Shown here: one piece after another, positions 52,164-60,613 of the stretch
How positions within the stretch are numbered: position 1 is the first letter of the stretch
Layout of the letters: each line of letters opens with the position of its first letter
NCBI GenBank assembly: GCA_041617635.1
Contig: JBFJOO010000009.1
Span: forward strand, 1-64,000
Direction: 5' to 3'
DNA length: 64,000 nucleotides
From: JAABRB01 sp041617635
GTDB lineage: Bacteria; Pseudomonadota; Gammaproteobacteria; Burkholderiales; SG8-39
Program-made: the position numbers and the translations under genes
Notes under the pieces: generated by a model
Databases searched by the model: none
What the model was told of the DNA's origin: nothing
What the model saw: only the letters and a program-made list of their open reading frames with translations

Positions 52164-53354
52164 ATGCGCGGAGGAGCATTTCCAGTCATTGCATTCGCGC
52201 TTGCGTTCGCCGTGGCTCTCGCCGGGTGTTCGAAGGAGCCCCCACCGCCGCAGCGCCCGGCGCCAGTGGTCAGCGTGCTCGAGATCACGCCCCGGACGAT
52301 CCCGATCACGCCGACTTTCGTCGCGCAGACCGAGAGCTCGCGACAAGTGGACATCGTCGCGCGCGTCTCCGGCTTTCTGGACAAGATCGCCTACCAGGAG
52401 GGCGAACTCGTGAAGTCGGGGCAGATCCTGTTCCAGCTCGATCCGAAGCCCTTCGCGGCGCAACTCGACGCGGCGAAAGGTGAGCTGCAGGCTCAGCAGG
52501 CGCGGCTCTTCACCGCGCGCGCGACGCTCAACCGGGTGAAGCCCCTGGCGGCACAGAATGCGCTCTCGCAGTCCGACCTCGACCGCGCGACTGGCGAGTT
52601 CGAGGCGGCGACGGCAGCTGTCTATGCCGCGCAGGCGAAAGTCACGGAGGCGGAGCTCAATCTCGGCTACACGACGGTCCGCTCGCCGGTCACCGGGGTC
52701 GCGAGCCGGTCGATTCCGCGCGAAGGCGCTTACCTGAGCTCGCTGTCCCCGGACGCGAAGCTCACGTACGTCGCCGCGCTCGACCCGATCTGGGTGAACT
52801 TCAGCGTCTCCCAGAACCAGATGGCGAAGTCGCGGGAAGACCGGGCGAAGGGCCGGATCCTCGAGCCCAAGGACCGGGCGTTCGACGTCGAGCTTGTGCT
52901 CCCGGATGGGACGCCTTACGCGAACAAGGGAAAGATCAGCTTTGCCGATCCGTCGTTCAGTCCGGACACCGGCTCGTTCCTGGTCCGTGCGGTGGTCCCG
53001 AACCCGAAGACGGAGTTGCGCCCCGGCATGTTCGTCACCGCGCTGCTGCACGGCGCAAAGCGGCCGAACGCGATCGTCGTCCCGCAGCTCGCCGTGCAGC
53101 AAGGCTCCAACGGGCACCTGGTCTACGTGGTGAAGGCGGACAGCACCGCGGAGGTGCGTCCGGTGGTGGTCGGGGACTACTTTGGGGAGCAGGACATCGT
53201 CATCGTGGAGGGGCTGCACGCGGGCGACCGCGTGATCGTGGATAACGTGCTCAAGGTCGTACCCGGGCAGCCGGTGAAGATCGTCCCGCTGAGTGAGGCC
53301 GGGGCCGCCACGGCCGGAGCTGCCGCCGGCAAGTCGGGCGCGGCGAAGAAGTAG
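52164..53354 (+). CDS. RND efflux periplasmic adaptor (MFP) lipoprotein
   Basis: This 396-residue protein has a lipoprotein signal ending LAGCSKEP. The lipoyl/hairpin region DIVARVSGFLDKIAYQEGELVKSGQILFQLDPKP is followed by alpha-hairpin AAQNALSQSDLDRA and the beta-barrel region, the MexA/AcrA adaptor order. It links an RND pump to an outer-membrane channel. The pump gene follows 12 bases after the stop. No regulator gene is adjacent. Confidence 0.94.
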   Translation: MRGGAFPVIAFALAFAVALAGCSKEPPPPQRPAPVVSVLEITPRTIPITPTFVAQTESSRQVDIVARVSGFLDKIAYQEGELVKSGQILFQLDPKPFAAQLDAAKGELQAQQARLFTARATLNRVKPLAAQNALSQSDLDRATGEFEAATAAVYAAQAKVTEAELNLGYTTVRSPVTGVASRSIPREGAYLSSLSPDAKLTYVAALDPIWVNFSVSQNQMAKSREDRAKGRILEPKDRAFDVELVLPDGTPYANKGKISFADPSFSPDTGSFLVRAVVPNPKTELRPGMFVTALLHGAKRPNAIVVPQLAVQQGSNGHLVYVVKADSTAEVRPVVVGDYFGEQDIVIVEGLHAGDRVIVDNVLKVVPGQPVKIVPLSEAGAATAGAAAGKSGAAKK

Positions 53355-53366
53355 GCGCGCCGACCG

Positions 53367-56300
53367 GTGTTCACGCATTTCTTCATCGACCGGCCGGTTC
53401 TCTCTTCGGTCATCTCGATCCTGATCGTGCTGGCCGGCGCGGTCGCGATGAGCGTGGCGCCGATCGAGCAGTACCCGGAGATGGCACCCCCGCAGGTCAC
53501 CGTCTCGGCGCGTTACCCGGGCGCGACGGCCGAGGTCATTGCGAACACCGTGGCCGCGCCGATCGAAGCGCAGATCAACGGCGTCGACAACCTGCTTTAT
53601 TTCTACTCGACCAGTTCCTCGACCGGCAACGTCACCGTCAACGTCTTCTTCAAGCCGGGCAGCAACCCGGACATCAACCAGGTCAACGTCCAGAACCGGG
53701 TGAGTCAGGCGACCTCCCAGCTGCCGCAGACGGTGGTCCAGCAAGGCATCACGGTCGACAAGCAGTCGTCGAGCATCATGATGGTGATCTCGGTCTACTC
53801 GCCCGACGATCGCTACTCCGCAACCTACCTCGACAACTACAGCAACCTGTACGTGCTCGAGGAGCTCAAGCGGGTTCCCGGCGCGAACCGGTCGCAGGTG
53901 ATGGGATTGCCGGATATCGCCATGCGGGTCTGGCTGCAGCCCGACCGGATGGCACAGCTCGGGATCACCGCCCAGGAAGTGGCCAGCGCGATCCAGAGCC
54001 AGAACCAGACGTTTGGCATCGGACAGATCGGTGGCCAGCCGACGATGCCCGGCGTGATGCAGCAATTCGTCGTCACCGCCCAGGGCCTGCTCACCAAGCC
54101 CGAGGAGTTCGAGGAGATCATCGTCCGGGCCGCGAAGCAAGGCACCGCGATCGTGCGCATCAAGGACATCGGCCGGGTGGAGCTTGCCAAGCGCGATTAC
54201 TCGATCGCGAGCCGCATGAACCGCAAGGCGGCCACCACAATCGCCGTGTACCAGCAGCCCGGTGCAAACGCGGTGGCGACGGCGGGTGCGGTCCGCCAGC
54301 GCCTGGAGGAGCTGAAGACGCAGTTCCCGACCGGGCTCGACTACAAGATCGTCCTCGACACCAGCATCTTCACGCTGGCCTCGGTCGACAAGGTGGTGCA
54401 CACCTTCTTCGAGGCAGTGGTGCTGGTGGTGGCCGTGGTGTTCCTGTTCCTGCAAAGTCTGCGCGCCACCATCATCCCGATCCTCGCTGTGCCGGTCTCG
54501 ATCGTCGGCGCATTCACTGGCATGCACCTGCTCGGCTTCTCGGTGAACATGCTGACGCTCTTTGGCATGATCCTCGCGATCGGCCTGGTGGTGGACGACG
54601 CCATCGTCGTGGTCGAGAACGTCGAGGTAAACATGACGAAGCATGGGCTCTCGGCGCTGGACGCGTCGAAGCGGGCCATGTCCGAGATCGCCGGGGCGCT
54701 CATCTCGATCGTGCTCGTGCTGGTCGCCGTGTTCATGCCTGTCGCCTTTCTCGGCGGCGTCACCGGCACGCTCTACAAGCAGTTCGCCATCACGATCTCG
54801 ATCGCGATGGTGATCTCCGGGATCATGGCGCTCACACTGTCGCCCGCGCTCGCGGCGCTCATCATCAAGGCGCATCACGGCGAGAAGAAGGGCTTCTTTC
54901 GCTGGTTCGAGAACACCTTCGATGCCATCACGCGAGGCTATGTCCGCGTCGTGGGCGGCATCATCCGGGCATGGCCGATTTCGCTTCTCATCTTCGGCGC
55001 GGTGATCTTCGGCATCGTCACCATGTTTCGCATCCTGCCGTCGAGCTTCGTGCCCGACGAGGATCAGGGCTATTTCTTCGTTGTCGCCCAGGCGCCGGAC
55101 TCGGCGAGCCTCGATGTGGTGACCGCGTTCACCAGGAAAGTGGAGGAGATCATCCTCGCCGATCCGGCGGTGCAAGATGTCGGCACGGTGGACGGCTACA
55201 GCCTGATCGACAGCCAGCTTTCGAACAACGCCGCGGTGATGTTCGGCCTGCTCAAGCCGTTCGACGAACGGACCGACCGCTCCATGCTGGTGTTCGAAAC
55301 CCTCAAGCGGCTGAACGCCCAGTTCTTCGGCTTGAAGGACGGCGCCGCGTTCGCGCTCAATCCGCCCTCGATCCCGGGCCTGGGGACGACGGGGGGATTC
55401 GAGTTCTACATCCAGAACCGCGGTTCGGGTGACCCGCGCGCGACGGGCGCCGCAGTGCAGGCCTTTCTCGCGAAGGCCCGCGAGCGCCCCGAGCTCGCCG
55501 GGGTGAGCACGTCGTTTCGCGCCGCCAGCCAGCAGCTTTTCATCGACCTCGATCGCAACAAGGCCGAAGTGCTCGGAGTGCCGGTGAGCGACGTCTTCCA
55601 GACGATGGGGGCGTTCTTCGGCTCGCAGATCGCGGGCCAGTTCAGCCAGTTCAGCCGTGTCTGGTGGGTCATCGTCCAGGCCGACGCCGACTACCGGGCG
55701 AAACCCGGTGACTTCGACAAGATCTACGTGCGCTCGAAGTCCGGGGCGAACGTGCCGCTGTCGACGCTGATCACCACGAAGTACGTTGCCTCTCCGAAGC
55801 TCCTCACGCGTTTCAACGGGTTTCCGGCGGTCAAAATCAACGGCGGCCAGGCCGCGGGGTACAGCTCCGGCGACGCGCTCGCGGCGATGGAGGACGTGGC
55901 GCGGGCGACGCTCCCCGGCGGGTTCTCGTTCTCGTGGGCCGGCCAGGCGCTGCAGGAGAAGGAATCCGGCGGAACGTCGGCCACGGCGTTCATCTTCGGC
56001 CTCATCGTCGTGTTCCTGCTCCTCGCGGCACAGTTCGAGAAGTGGACCTTGCCCATCGCAGTGGTGATGTCGGTTCCCTTCGCCATACTCGGCGCGCTGG
56101 CGCTCACCTGGGTGCTCGGGCTGCAGAACGATGTCTATTTCCAGGTCGGTCTCGTCACGCTGGTCGGCCTGTCCGCCAAGAATGCGATTCTCATCTGCGA
56201 GTTCGCCATTGAACGCGTGCATGCGGGAATGGCTGTCAAGGAAGCGGCGATCGAAGCGGCCGGTTTGCGATTGCGCGCGATCGTGATGACGTCGCTCGCG

Positions 56301-56546
56301 TTCGGCCTGGCGTGCGTACCGCTGGCGATCGCCACCGGTCCGGGCGCGAACAGCCTGCGCGCGATCGGCACCGGCATGCTCGGCGGCATCGCGGCCTCGA
56401 CTTTCATCGCCATTTTCTTCGTGCCGCTCTTCTTCTGGATTCTCGAGAACGTCAGCGAGAAGCTCGGCGGGAAGAAGGCTGCGCCCGCTCCGGCGCACGG
56501 TGGCGCGGCCACCGATGCCCCGCATGCCAGGCGGGTGGACGACTGA
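53367..56546 (+). CDS. RND efflux pump inner-membrane permease (HAE1 family)
   Basis: The GTG start gives 1059 residues with twelve helices. The proton-relay Asp pair is in GLVVDDAIVVVENVE near residue 408, and FFIDRPVLSSVISI is the usual start. Two large periplasmic loops are typical of AcrB/MexB. It exports drugs or solvents with the upstream adaptor and the downstream outer-membrane channel. Substrates cannot be told from sequence. Confidence 0.95.
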   Translation: MFTHFFIDRPVLSSVISILIVLAGAVAMSVAPIEQYPEMAPPQVTVSARYPGATAEVIANTVAAPIEAQINGVDNLLYFYSTSSSTGNVTVNVFFKPGSNPDINQVNVQNRVSQATSQLPQTVVQQGITVDKQSSSIMMVISVYSPDDRYSATYLDNYSNLYVLEELKRVPGANRSQVMGLPDIAMRVWLQPDRMAQLGITAQEVASAIQSQNQTFGIGQIGGQPTMPGVMQQFVVTAQGLLTKPEEFEEIIVRAAKQGTAIVRIKDIGRVELAKRDYSIASRMNRKAATTIAVYQQPGANAVATAGAVRQRLEELKTQFPTGLDYKIVLDTSIFTLASVDKVVHTFFEAVVLVVAVVFLFLQSLRATIIPILAVPVSIVGAFTGMHLLGFSVNMLTLFGMILAIGLVVDDAIVVVENVEVNMTKHGLSALDASKRAMSEIAGALISIVLVLVAVFMPVAFLGGVTGTLYKQFAITISIAMVISGIMALTLSPALAALIIKAHHGEKKGFFRWFENTFDAITRGYVRVVGGIIRAWPISLLIFGAVIFGIVTMFRILPSSFVPDEDQGYFFVVAQAPDSASLDVVTAFTRKVEEIILADPAVQDVGTVDGYSLIDSQLSNNAAVMFGLLKPFDERTDRSMLVFETLKRLNAQFFGLKDGAAFALNPPSIPGLGTTGGFEFYIQNRGSGDPRATGAAVQAFLAKARERPELAGVSTSFRAASQQLFIDLDRNKAEVLGVPVSDVFQTMGAFFGSQIAGQFSQFSRVWWVIVQADADYRAKPGDFDKIYVRSKSGANVPLSTLITTKYVASPKLLTRFNGFPAVKINGGQAAGYSSGDALAAMEDVARATLPGGFSFSWAGQALQEKESGGTSATAFIFGLIVVFLLLAAQFEKWTLPIAVVMSVPFAILGALALTWVLGLQNDVYFQVGLVTLVGLSAKNAILICEFAIERVHAGMAVKEAAIEAAGLRLRAIVMTSLAFGLACVPLAIATGPGANSLRAIGTGMLGGIAASTFIAIFFVPLFFWILENVSEKLGGKKAAPAPAHGGAATDAPHARRVDD

Positions 56547-56547
56547 C

Positions 56548-58011
56548 ATGCGCTGGGGAGCCCTACTGCTCGCAAGCGGCCTCCTCGCGGGCTGCGTCGT
56601 CGGCCCCGATTTCATGCGGCCGACGGTGGACTCGCCCGACGCGTGGCGCGTCACGTACCCGGAAGCCGTGGAAGTTTCCAACACGCAGTGGTGGGATCAG
56701 TTCCACGACCCGGCGCTGAACAACCTGATCGACACGGCGCTCGCCGCGAACCGCGATGTGCGAATCGCCGCGGCGCGCGTCGATCAGTTTCTCGGGGCGC
56801 TCCGCGCGACGCGCTCGCAGTTCTATCCGCAAATCGAGTACGGCGGCGAAGCGAGCCGCAACCGCGCTTCGCAGCGCGGGCCGACGCCGGCCCCCCCGGG
56901 GTCCGATCCGTACTACAACCTCTACCAGGCCTCGCTCGGCGCGACGTGGCAAATCGATCTCTTCGGGCGGGTCCAGCGGCAAAGCGAGTCGGTGCGCGCC
57001 CAGGTGCTTGCGAGCGAGCAGGGCCGGCGCGGCGTTATCCTGTCGCTGGTGACAAGCGTGGCGTCCAGCTACATCACGCTGCGCGGGCTCGACCGCCAGC
57101 TCGAGATCTCGCGCGCGACGCTGGACAACTACGCCGGCACGCTGCGGATCTTCGAGCTGCGCTATCAGGGCGGTGTCGTCTCGCAAGTGGAGCTCGCGCA
57201 AGTGCAGTCGCAGTACCAGCAGGCGCTCGCGTCCATCCCTGCCCTGGAGCAGCAGGTCGCCGCACAGGAGAACCTGATCTCGATTCTGATCGGCCGCAAT
57301 CCCGGGCCGATTCCGCGCGGGATGACGATCGACCAGCTGACCGTGCTCGGAATTCCCGCCGGTCTGCCGTCCTCGCTGCTCGAGCGGCGGCCCGACATCC
57401 TGCAGGCCGAGCAGAATCTGGTCGCCGCAGACGCCGAGATCGGCGTGGCAAAATCGCTCTACTACCCGACCATTTCGATCACTGGCCTGCTCGGGTCCGC
57501 AAGCACCACGATGGGCAATTTCCTTACCGGCCCCGCGGCTGTGGGCACGCTTGCCGCCGGGATCGCGGGCCCGATCTTCACCTTCGGCGCGATCGAGGGC
57601 CAGGTGGCGACGGCGGAAGCCGGCCAGCGCGAGGCGCTTGCGTTCTACGAGCAGGTCGTGCTCAACGCGTTTCGCGAGGTGAACGACGCACTGGTGGGCG
57701 CGCAGAAGAAGCAGGTGGAGTACGCCGCCCAGGCCAAGCGCGCGGAAGTGCTGCGCGAATACGCGCGTCTCTCGCGCCTGCGTTTCGACAACGGCTACGC
57801 CGGCTATCTCGAAGTGCTGTATGCGGAGAACGAGCTCTTCGGCGCCGAGCTCGCCGCTGTCCGCACCCAGGTCGAGCGTTACACGCAGCTCGTCAACGTC
57901 TACAAGTCGATGGGCGGGGGCTGGGTGGACGAGGCCGCCAAGCAGGCGCCGCAGCCGAAGGGCATAACGTCCGTCCCCGCACCGGAATCCGCGAGCGCCG
58001 CTGCGCGCTGA
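56548..58011 (+). CDS. RND outer-membrane efflux channel (OprM/NodT type) lipoprotein
   Basis: The ATG at 56548, directly after the pump stop, gives 487 residues. The lipobox is LLAGCVVGPDF. The two TolC-like repeats are seen in NTQWWDQFHDPALNNLIDTALAANRDVRIAAARV and LPSSLLERRPDILQAEQNLVAADAEIGVAKSLYYPT. It forms the outer-membrane tunnel of the tripartite pump. Operon position is third. Confidence 0.94.
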   Translation: MRWGALLLASGLLAGCVVGPDFMRPTVDSPDAWRVTYPEAVEVSNTQWWDQFHDPALNNLIDTALAANRDVRIAAARVDQFLGALRATRSQFYPQIEYGGEASRNRASQRGPTPAPPGSDPYYNLYQASLGATWQIDLFGRVQRQSESVRAQVLASEQGRRGVILSLVTSVASSYITLRGLDRQLEISRATLDNYAGTLRIFELRYQGGVVSQVELAQVQSQYQQALASIPALEQQVAAQENLISILIGRNPGPIPRGMTIDQLTVLGIPAGLPSSLLERRPDILQAEQNLVAADAEIGVAKSLYYPTISITGLLGSASTTMGNFLTGPAAVGTLAAGIAGPIFTFGAIEGQVATAEAGQREALAFYEQVVLNAFREVNDALVGAQKKQVEYAAQAKRAEVLREYARLSRLRFDNGYAGYLEVLYAENELFGAELAAVRTQVERYTQLVNVYKSMGGGWVDEAAKQAPQPKGITSVPAPESASAAAR

Positions 58012-58050
58012 TGCTGGCCCGATCCGCGGCGATCGCATAACAGGAGCGAC

Positions 58051-59244
58051 ATGGCCGGCGCGATCGTCGTCCTGAACGCGGGCTCATCGAGCGTCAAGTT
58101 CTCGCTGTTCCAAGTGCGCGGGGAGCGGGAAGTTGCCCTGGAGGGCGGTGTGCGCGGCCAGATCGAGGGTCTGTACACCGCCCCGCACTTCGTCGCCCTG
58201 GATCCGGCGGGCGTGGTCGTCGCCGAGAAATCGTGGAGCGAAGGCGCGCGGCTCGGGCACGATGGCGCGCTCGATCATCTCTTCGCGTTTCTGCGCGAGG
58301 CGCTGGCCGGTGATCGCCTGCTCGGCGTCGGCCATCGGGTGGTACACGGCGGCATGGCGTATGCCCAACCGGTGAGAGTCGATGCGGGGATTCTGGCCGC
58401 GCTCGAAGAGCTCGTGCCGCTTGCCCCGCTGCACCAGCCGCACAACCTCGCTCCCATCCGGCTCCTGCTGGAGCGCATGCCGGCGCTCGCCCAGATCGCC
58501 TGCTTCGATACGTCCTTTCACCGTTGCAACCCGGAACTCGCGCAGCGCTTCGCGCTGCCGGAGGAGCTTTACGACGCCGGGGTGCGCCGCTACGGCTTTC
58601 ATGGCCTCTCCTACGAGTACATCGCGTCGGTGCTTCCCACGCACGACGCCAGGGCCGCGGCCGGCAAAACGGTGGTCCTCCACCTCGGCAACGGCGCGAG
58701 CATGTGCGCGCTCGAGAACGGGCGGAGCGTGGCGAGCACCATGGGCTTCACCGCGGTGGACGGATTGCCGATGGGGACGCGCAGCGGCGCTTTGGACCCG
58801 GGCGTGATCCTCTACCTCATGGACCAGCGTGGCATGGACGTGCGCGCGATCGAGCAGCTGATCTACGACGAATCCGGGCTGCTGGGCGTCTCCGGGATCT
58901 CGAGCGACATGCGGACTTTGCTCGCAAGCGACGATCCCCGCGCGCGGCTGGCGATCGAACTCTTCGTCTACCGCATCGGGCGCGAGCTCGGATCGCTCGC
59001 GGGCGCGCTCGGGGGGCTCGACGCGATCGTGTTCACGGCGGGCATCGGCGAGCGTTCACCGGCGATTCGCGAGCGGGTGCTGCGCGATGCCGAGTGGCTG
59101 GGCGTGCGGGTCAATCGTCGCGCCAATGCGAGCGGCGGACCGCGCATCAGCGCCGCGCGGAGCCGCGTCTCGGCCTGGGCGATTCCGACCAACGAGGAAC
59201 TGGTGATTGCGCGTCACACCCACCGGCTGCTGCGAACCGGTTGA
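58051..59244 (+). CDS. ackA: Acetate kinase
   Basis: This 397-residue ASKHA kinase has the N-terminal motif IVVLNAGSSSVKFSLF and the IACFDTSFHRCNPE segment. LHLGNGASMCALENGRSVAST carries the phosphate region, and GIGERSPAIRERV lies near the end. It interconverts acetyl phosphate and ADP with acetate and ATP. The phosphoketolase encoded in the same window makes acetyl phosphate, so this kinase could harvest ATP from that route. It follows the outer-membrane channel gene by 39 bases. Confidence 0.95.
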   Translation: MAGAIVVLNAGSSSVKFSLFQVRGEREVALEGGVRGQIEGLYTAPHFVALDPAGVVVAEKSWSEGARLGHDGALDHLFAFLREALAGDRLLGVGHRVVHGGMAYAQPVRVDAGILAALEELVPLAPLHQPHNLAPIRLLLERMPALAQIACFDTSFHRCNPELAQRFALPEELYDAGVRRYGFHGLSYEYIASVLPTHDARAAAGKTVVLHLGNGASMCALENGRSVASTMGFTAVDGLPMGTRSGALDPGVILYLMDQRGMDVRAIEQLIYDESGLLGVSGISSDMRTLLASDDPRARLAIELFVYRIGRELGSLAGALGGLDAIVFTAGIGERSPAIRERVLRDAEWLGVRVNRRANASGGPRISAARSRVSAWAIPTNEELVIARHTHRLLRTG

Positions 59245-59287
59245 CGGCTTGCGGCGAAGCTCGCTGCGCGCCGGCGGGGCTTAGCTC

Positions 59288-59701
59288 TTATACGGGCTCG
59301 AGCGAGTCCGCGTGGACGCGCACGCGCTGCCCGATGCGTAAGCCCGGATTGCCGCGCAGTGTCAGGCTGCCGACCGTGCCGTCGTCGTAGCGGTAGGTGA
59401 CCTCATGGGCCGTCTCGCGATCCTTGCTGGCAATCGCGCTGCCCACATAGCCGCCCGCAACTGCGCCGACCACCGTCGCGATCCTATTGCCGGCGCCGCC
59501 CCCGACCTGGCTTCCCAGAAATCCCCCGATCAGGCCGCCGCCTACCGCGCCGACCACCTGCGTATCGGGATTCGTGCGCTCGAACTGGCTGATGCCGATC
59601 ACCGTCGCGTAACGCGGTTCCGCGGGCGTTGTGGCGCATCCCGCGACGAGCGCCATCAGGCTCGCCAACAGCACGCCGACGTAGCGAAGGGCAGCTGGCA
59701 T
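59288..59701 (-). CDS. Glycine-zipper outer-membrane lipoprotein (17 kDa antigen/SlyB-like)
   Basis: The ATG at 59701 follows GGAGTGACC and gives 137 residues. The signal ends in the lipobox LVAGCATT. Two glycine-zipper helices, VVGAVGGGLIGGFLGSQVGGGAGNRIATVVGAVAGGYVGSAIA-like, fill the middle, and a C-terminal beta part ends LRIGQRVRVHADSLEP. Such SlyB/Pal-type lipoproteins stabilise the outer membrane. The upstream binding-protein gene ends 2 bases before this start, so the two form an operon. Confidence 0.85.
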   Translation of the reverse strand: MPAALRYVGVLLASLMALVAGCATTPAEPRYATVIGISQFERTNPDTQVVGAVGGGLIGGFLGSQVGGGAGNRIATVVGAVAGGYVGSAIASKDRETAHEVTYRYDDGTVGSLTLRGNPGLRIGQRVRVHADSLEPV

Positions 59702-59703
59702 GG

Positions 59704-60552
59704 TCACTCCTGGTACGCGCCGAACAGGTACGCGCTCTGCAGAACGCTGCTTGGCCGGCCGAACTTGCCAAACCACTTGTTGTAGAGCTCCGTGAGCTCG
59801 ATCGAGCGGTAGAGGTGCGCGAGCGCGCGGTTCACCGCGAGCCGGAAATCCGCGTCGTTCCGCCGCATCATGAGCGCATAGGGCTCGACCGAGAAATCCT
59901 CCTCGAGGAGCGCAAGCGTGTTCGCGCCTTCAGCCGCGGCCAGCCCGATCAGGAGCAACCGGTCGTTCGCATAAGCATCGACCCGCCGCTCCCGCAGGGC
60001 CGCGAGCGCCGCAGGCTCGCTCGGATAGGGGACGAGGTTCACCTTCACCTGTTCGTGTCGCACGGCTGCGCGCAGCTTCGCCTCGGCGGTGGTGCCGGTG
60101 ACGACCGCCACCCGCTTGCCGACCGCGTCGGCGATGCGGCGAATTCCGGAATCGGTGCGCACCAGCATCGTTGCGCCGTCGATGAAGATCATGCTCGAGA
60201 AGTCGACTTTCTCCATGCGGCCGAGCGTGATCGTAGTCGTGCCGCACTCGAGATCGACCTTCCCCGAAGCGACCTGGTCGACTCGGTCAGCCGCAGTGAC
60301 CTGAACCCAGGCTATCCTGAGAATGGGGAGCCCCAGTTGCCGCTGTATGGCGCCGACCACTCGCGTGCAGAGCTCGATCGAGTAGCCGATCGGGCGCTGG
60401 TCGGGACTGAACGAGGAGAAAGGCGGCGACGCCTCTCGATAGCCGAGGTGTATGACGCCGCTGTCGCGGATCTTTTGCAGCGTGCCGGTCGGCGCCTGCG
60501 CGTGCGCGGAGAGCGCGCAGATGAACAGGAGCAACGCGAGCAGACGGGCCAT
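59704..60552 (-). CDS. Orphan ABC-type amino acid substrate-binding protein
   Basis: This 282-residue SBP_bac_3 protein has a signal peptide and the GltI-like pattern DSGVIHLGYREASPPFS and GYSIELCTRVV, then SGKVDLECGTTTITLGR and VVTGTTAEAKLRA. It probably binds glutamate, aspartate or another polar amino acid in the periplasm. No permease or ATPase gene is adjacent, so it either serves a distant transporter or acts as a sensor. It precedes the glycine-zipper lipoprotein gene by 2 bases. Confidence 0.85.
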   Translation of the reverse strand: MARLLALLLFICALSAHAQAPTGTLQKIRDSGVIHLGYREASPPFSSFSPDQRPIGYSIELCTRVVGAIQRQLGLPILRIAWVQVTAADRVDQVASGKVDLECGTTTITLGRMEKVDFSSMIFIDGATMLVRTDSGIRRIADAVGKRVAVVTGTTAEAKLRAAVRHEQVKVNLVPYPSEPAALAALRERRVDAYANDRLLLIGLAAAEGANTLALLEEDFSVEPYALMMRRNDADFRLAVNRALAHLYRSIELTELYNKWFGKFGRPSSVLQSAYLFGAYQE

Positions 60553-60613
60553 CTACAAAGTGTGCCACACGAGGCGACCCCGGCCAACTTCGGGTGCGGC
60601 GCGCAATGCGGCA

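Noticed and set aside
52140..56684. Open frame of 1514 codons on the minus strand across the RND pump operon
   Set aside because: It is antisense to the strongly conserved RND adaptor and permease genes; composition is Arg/Asp/His-rich without domains, a usual high-GC artefact.
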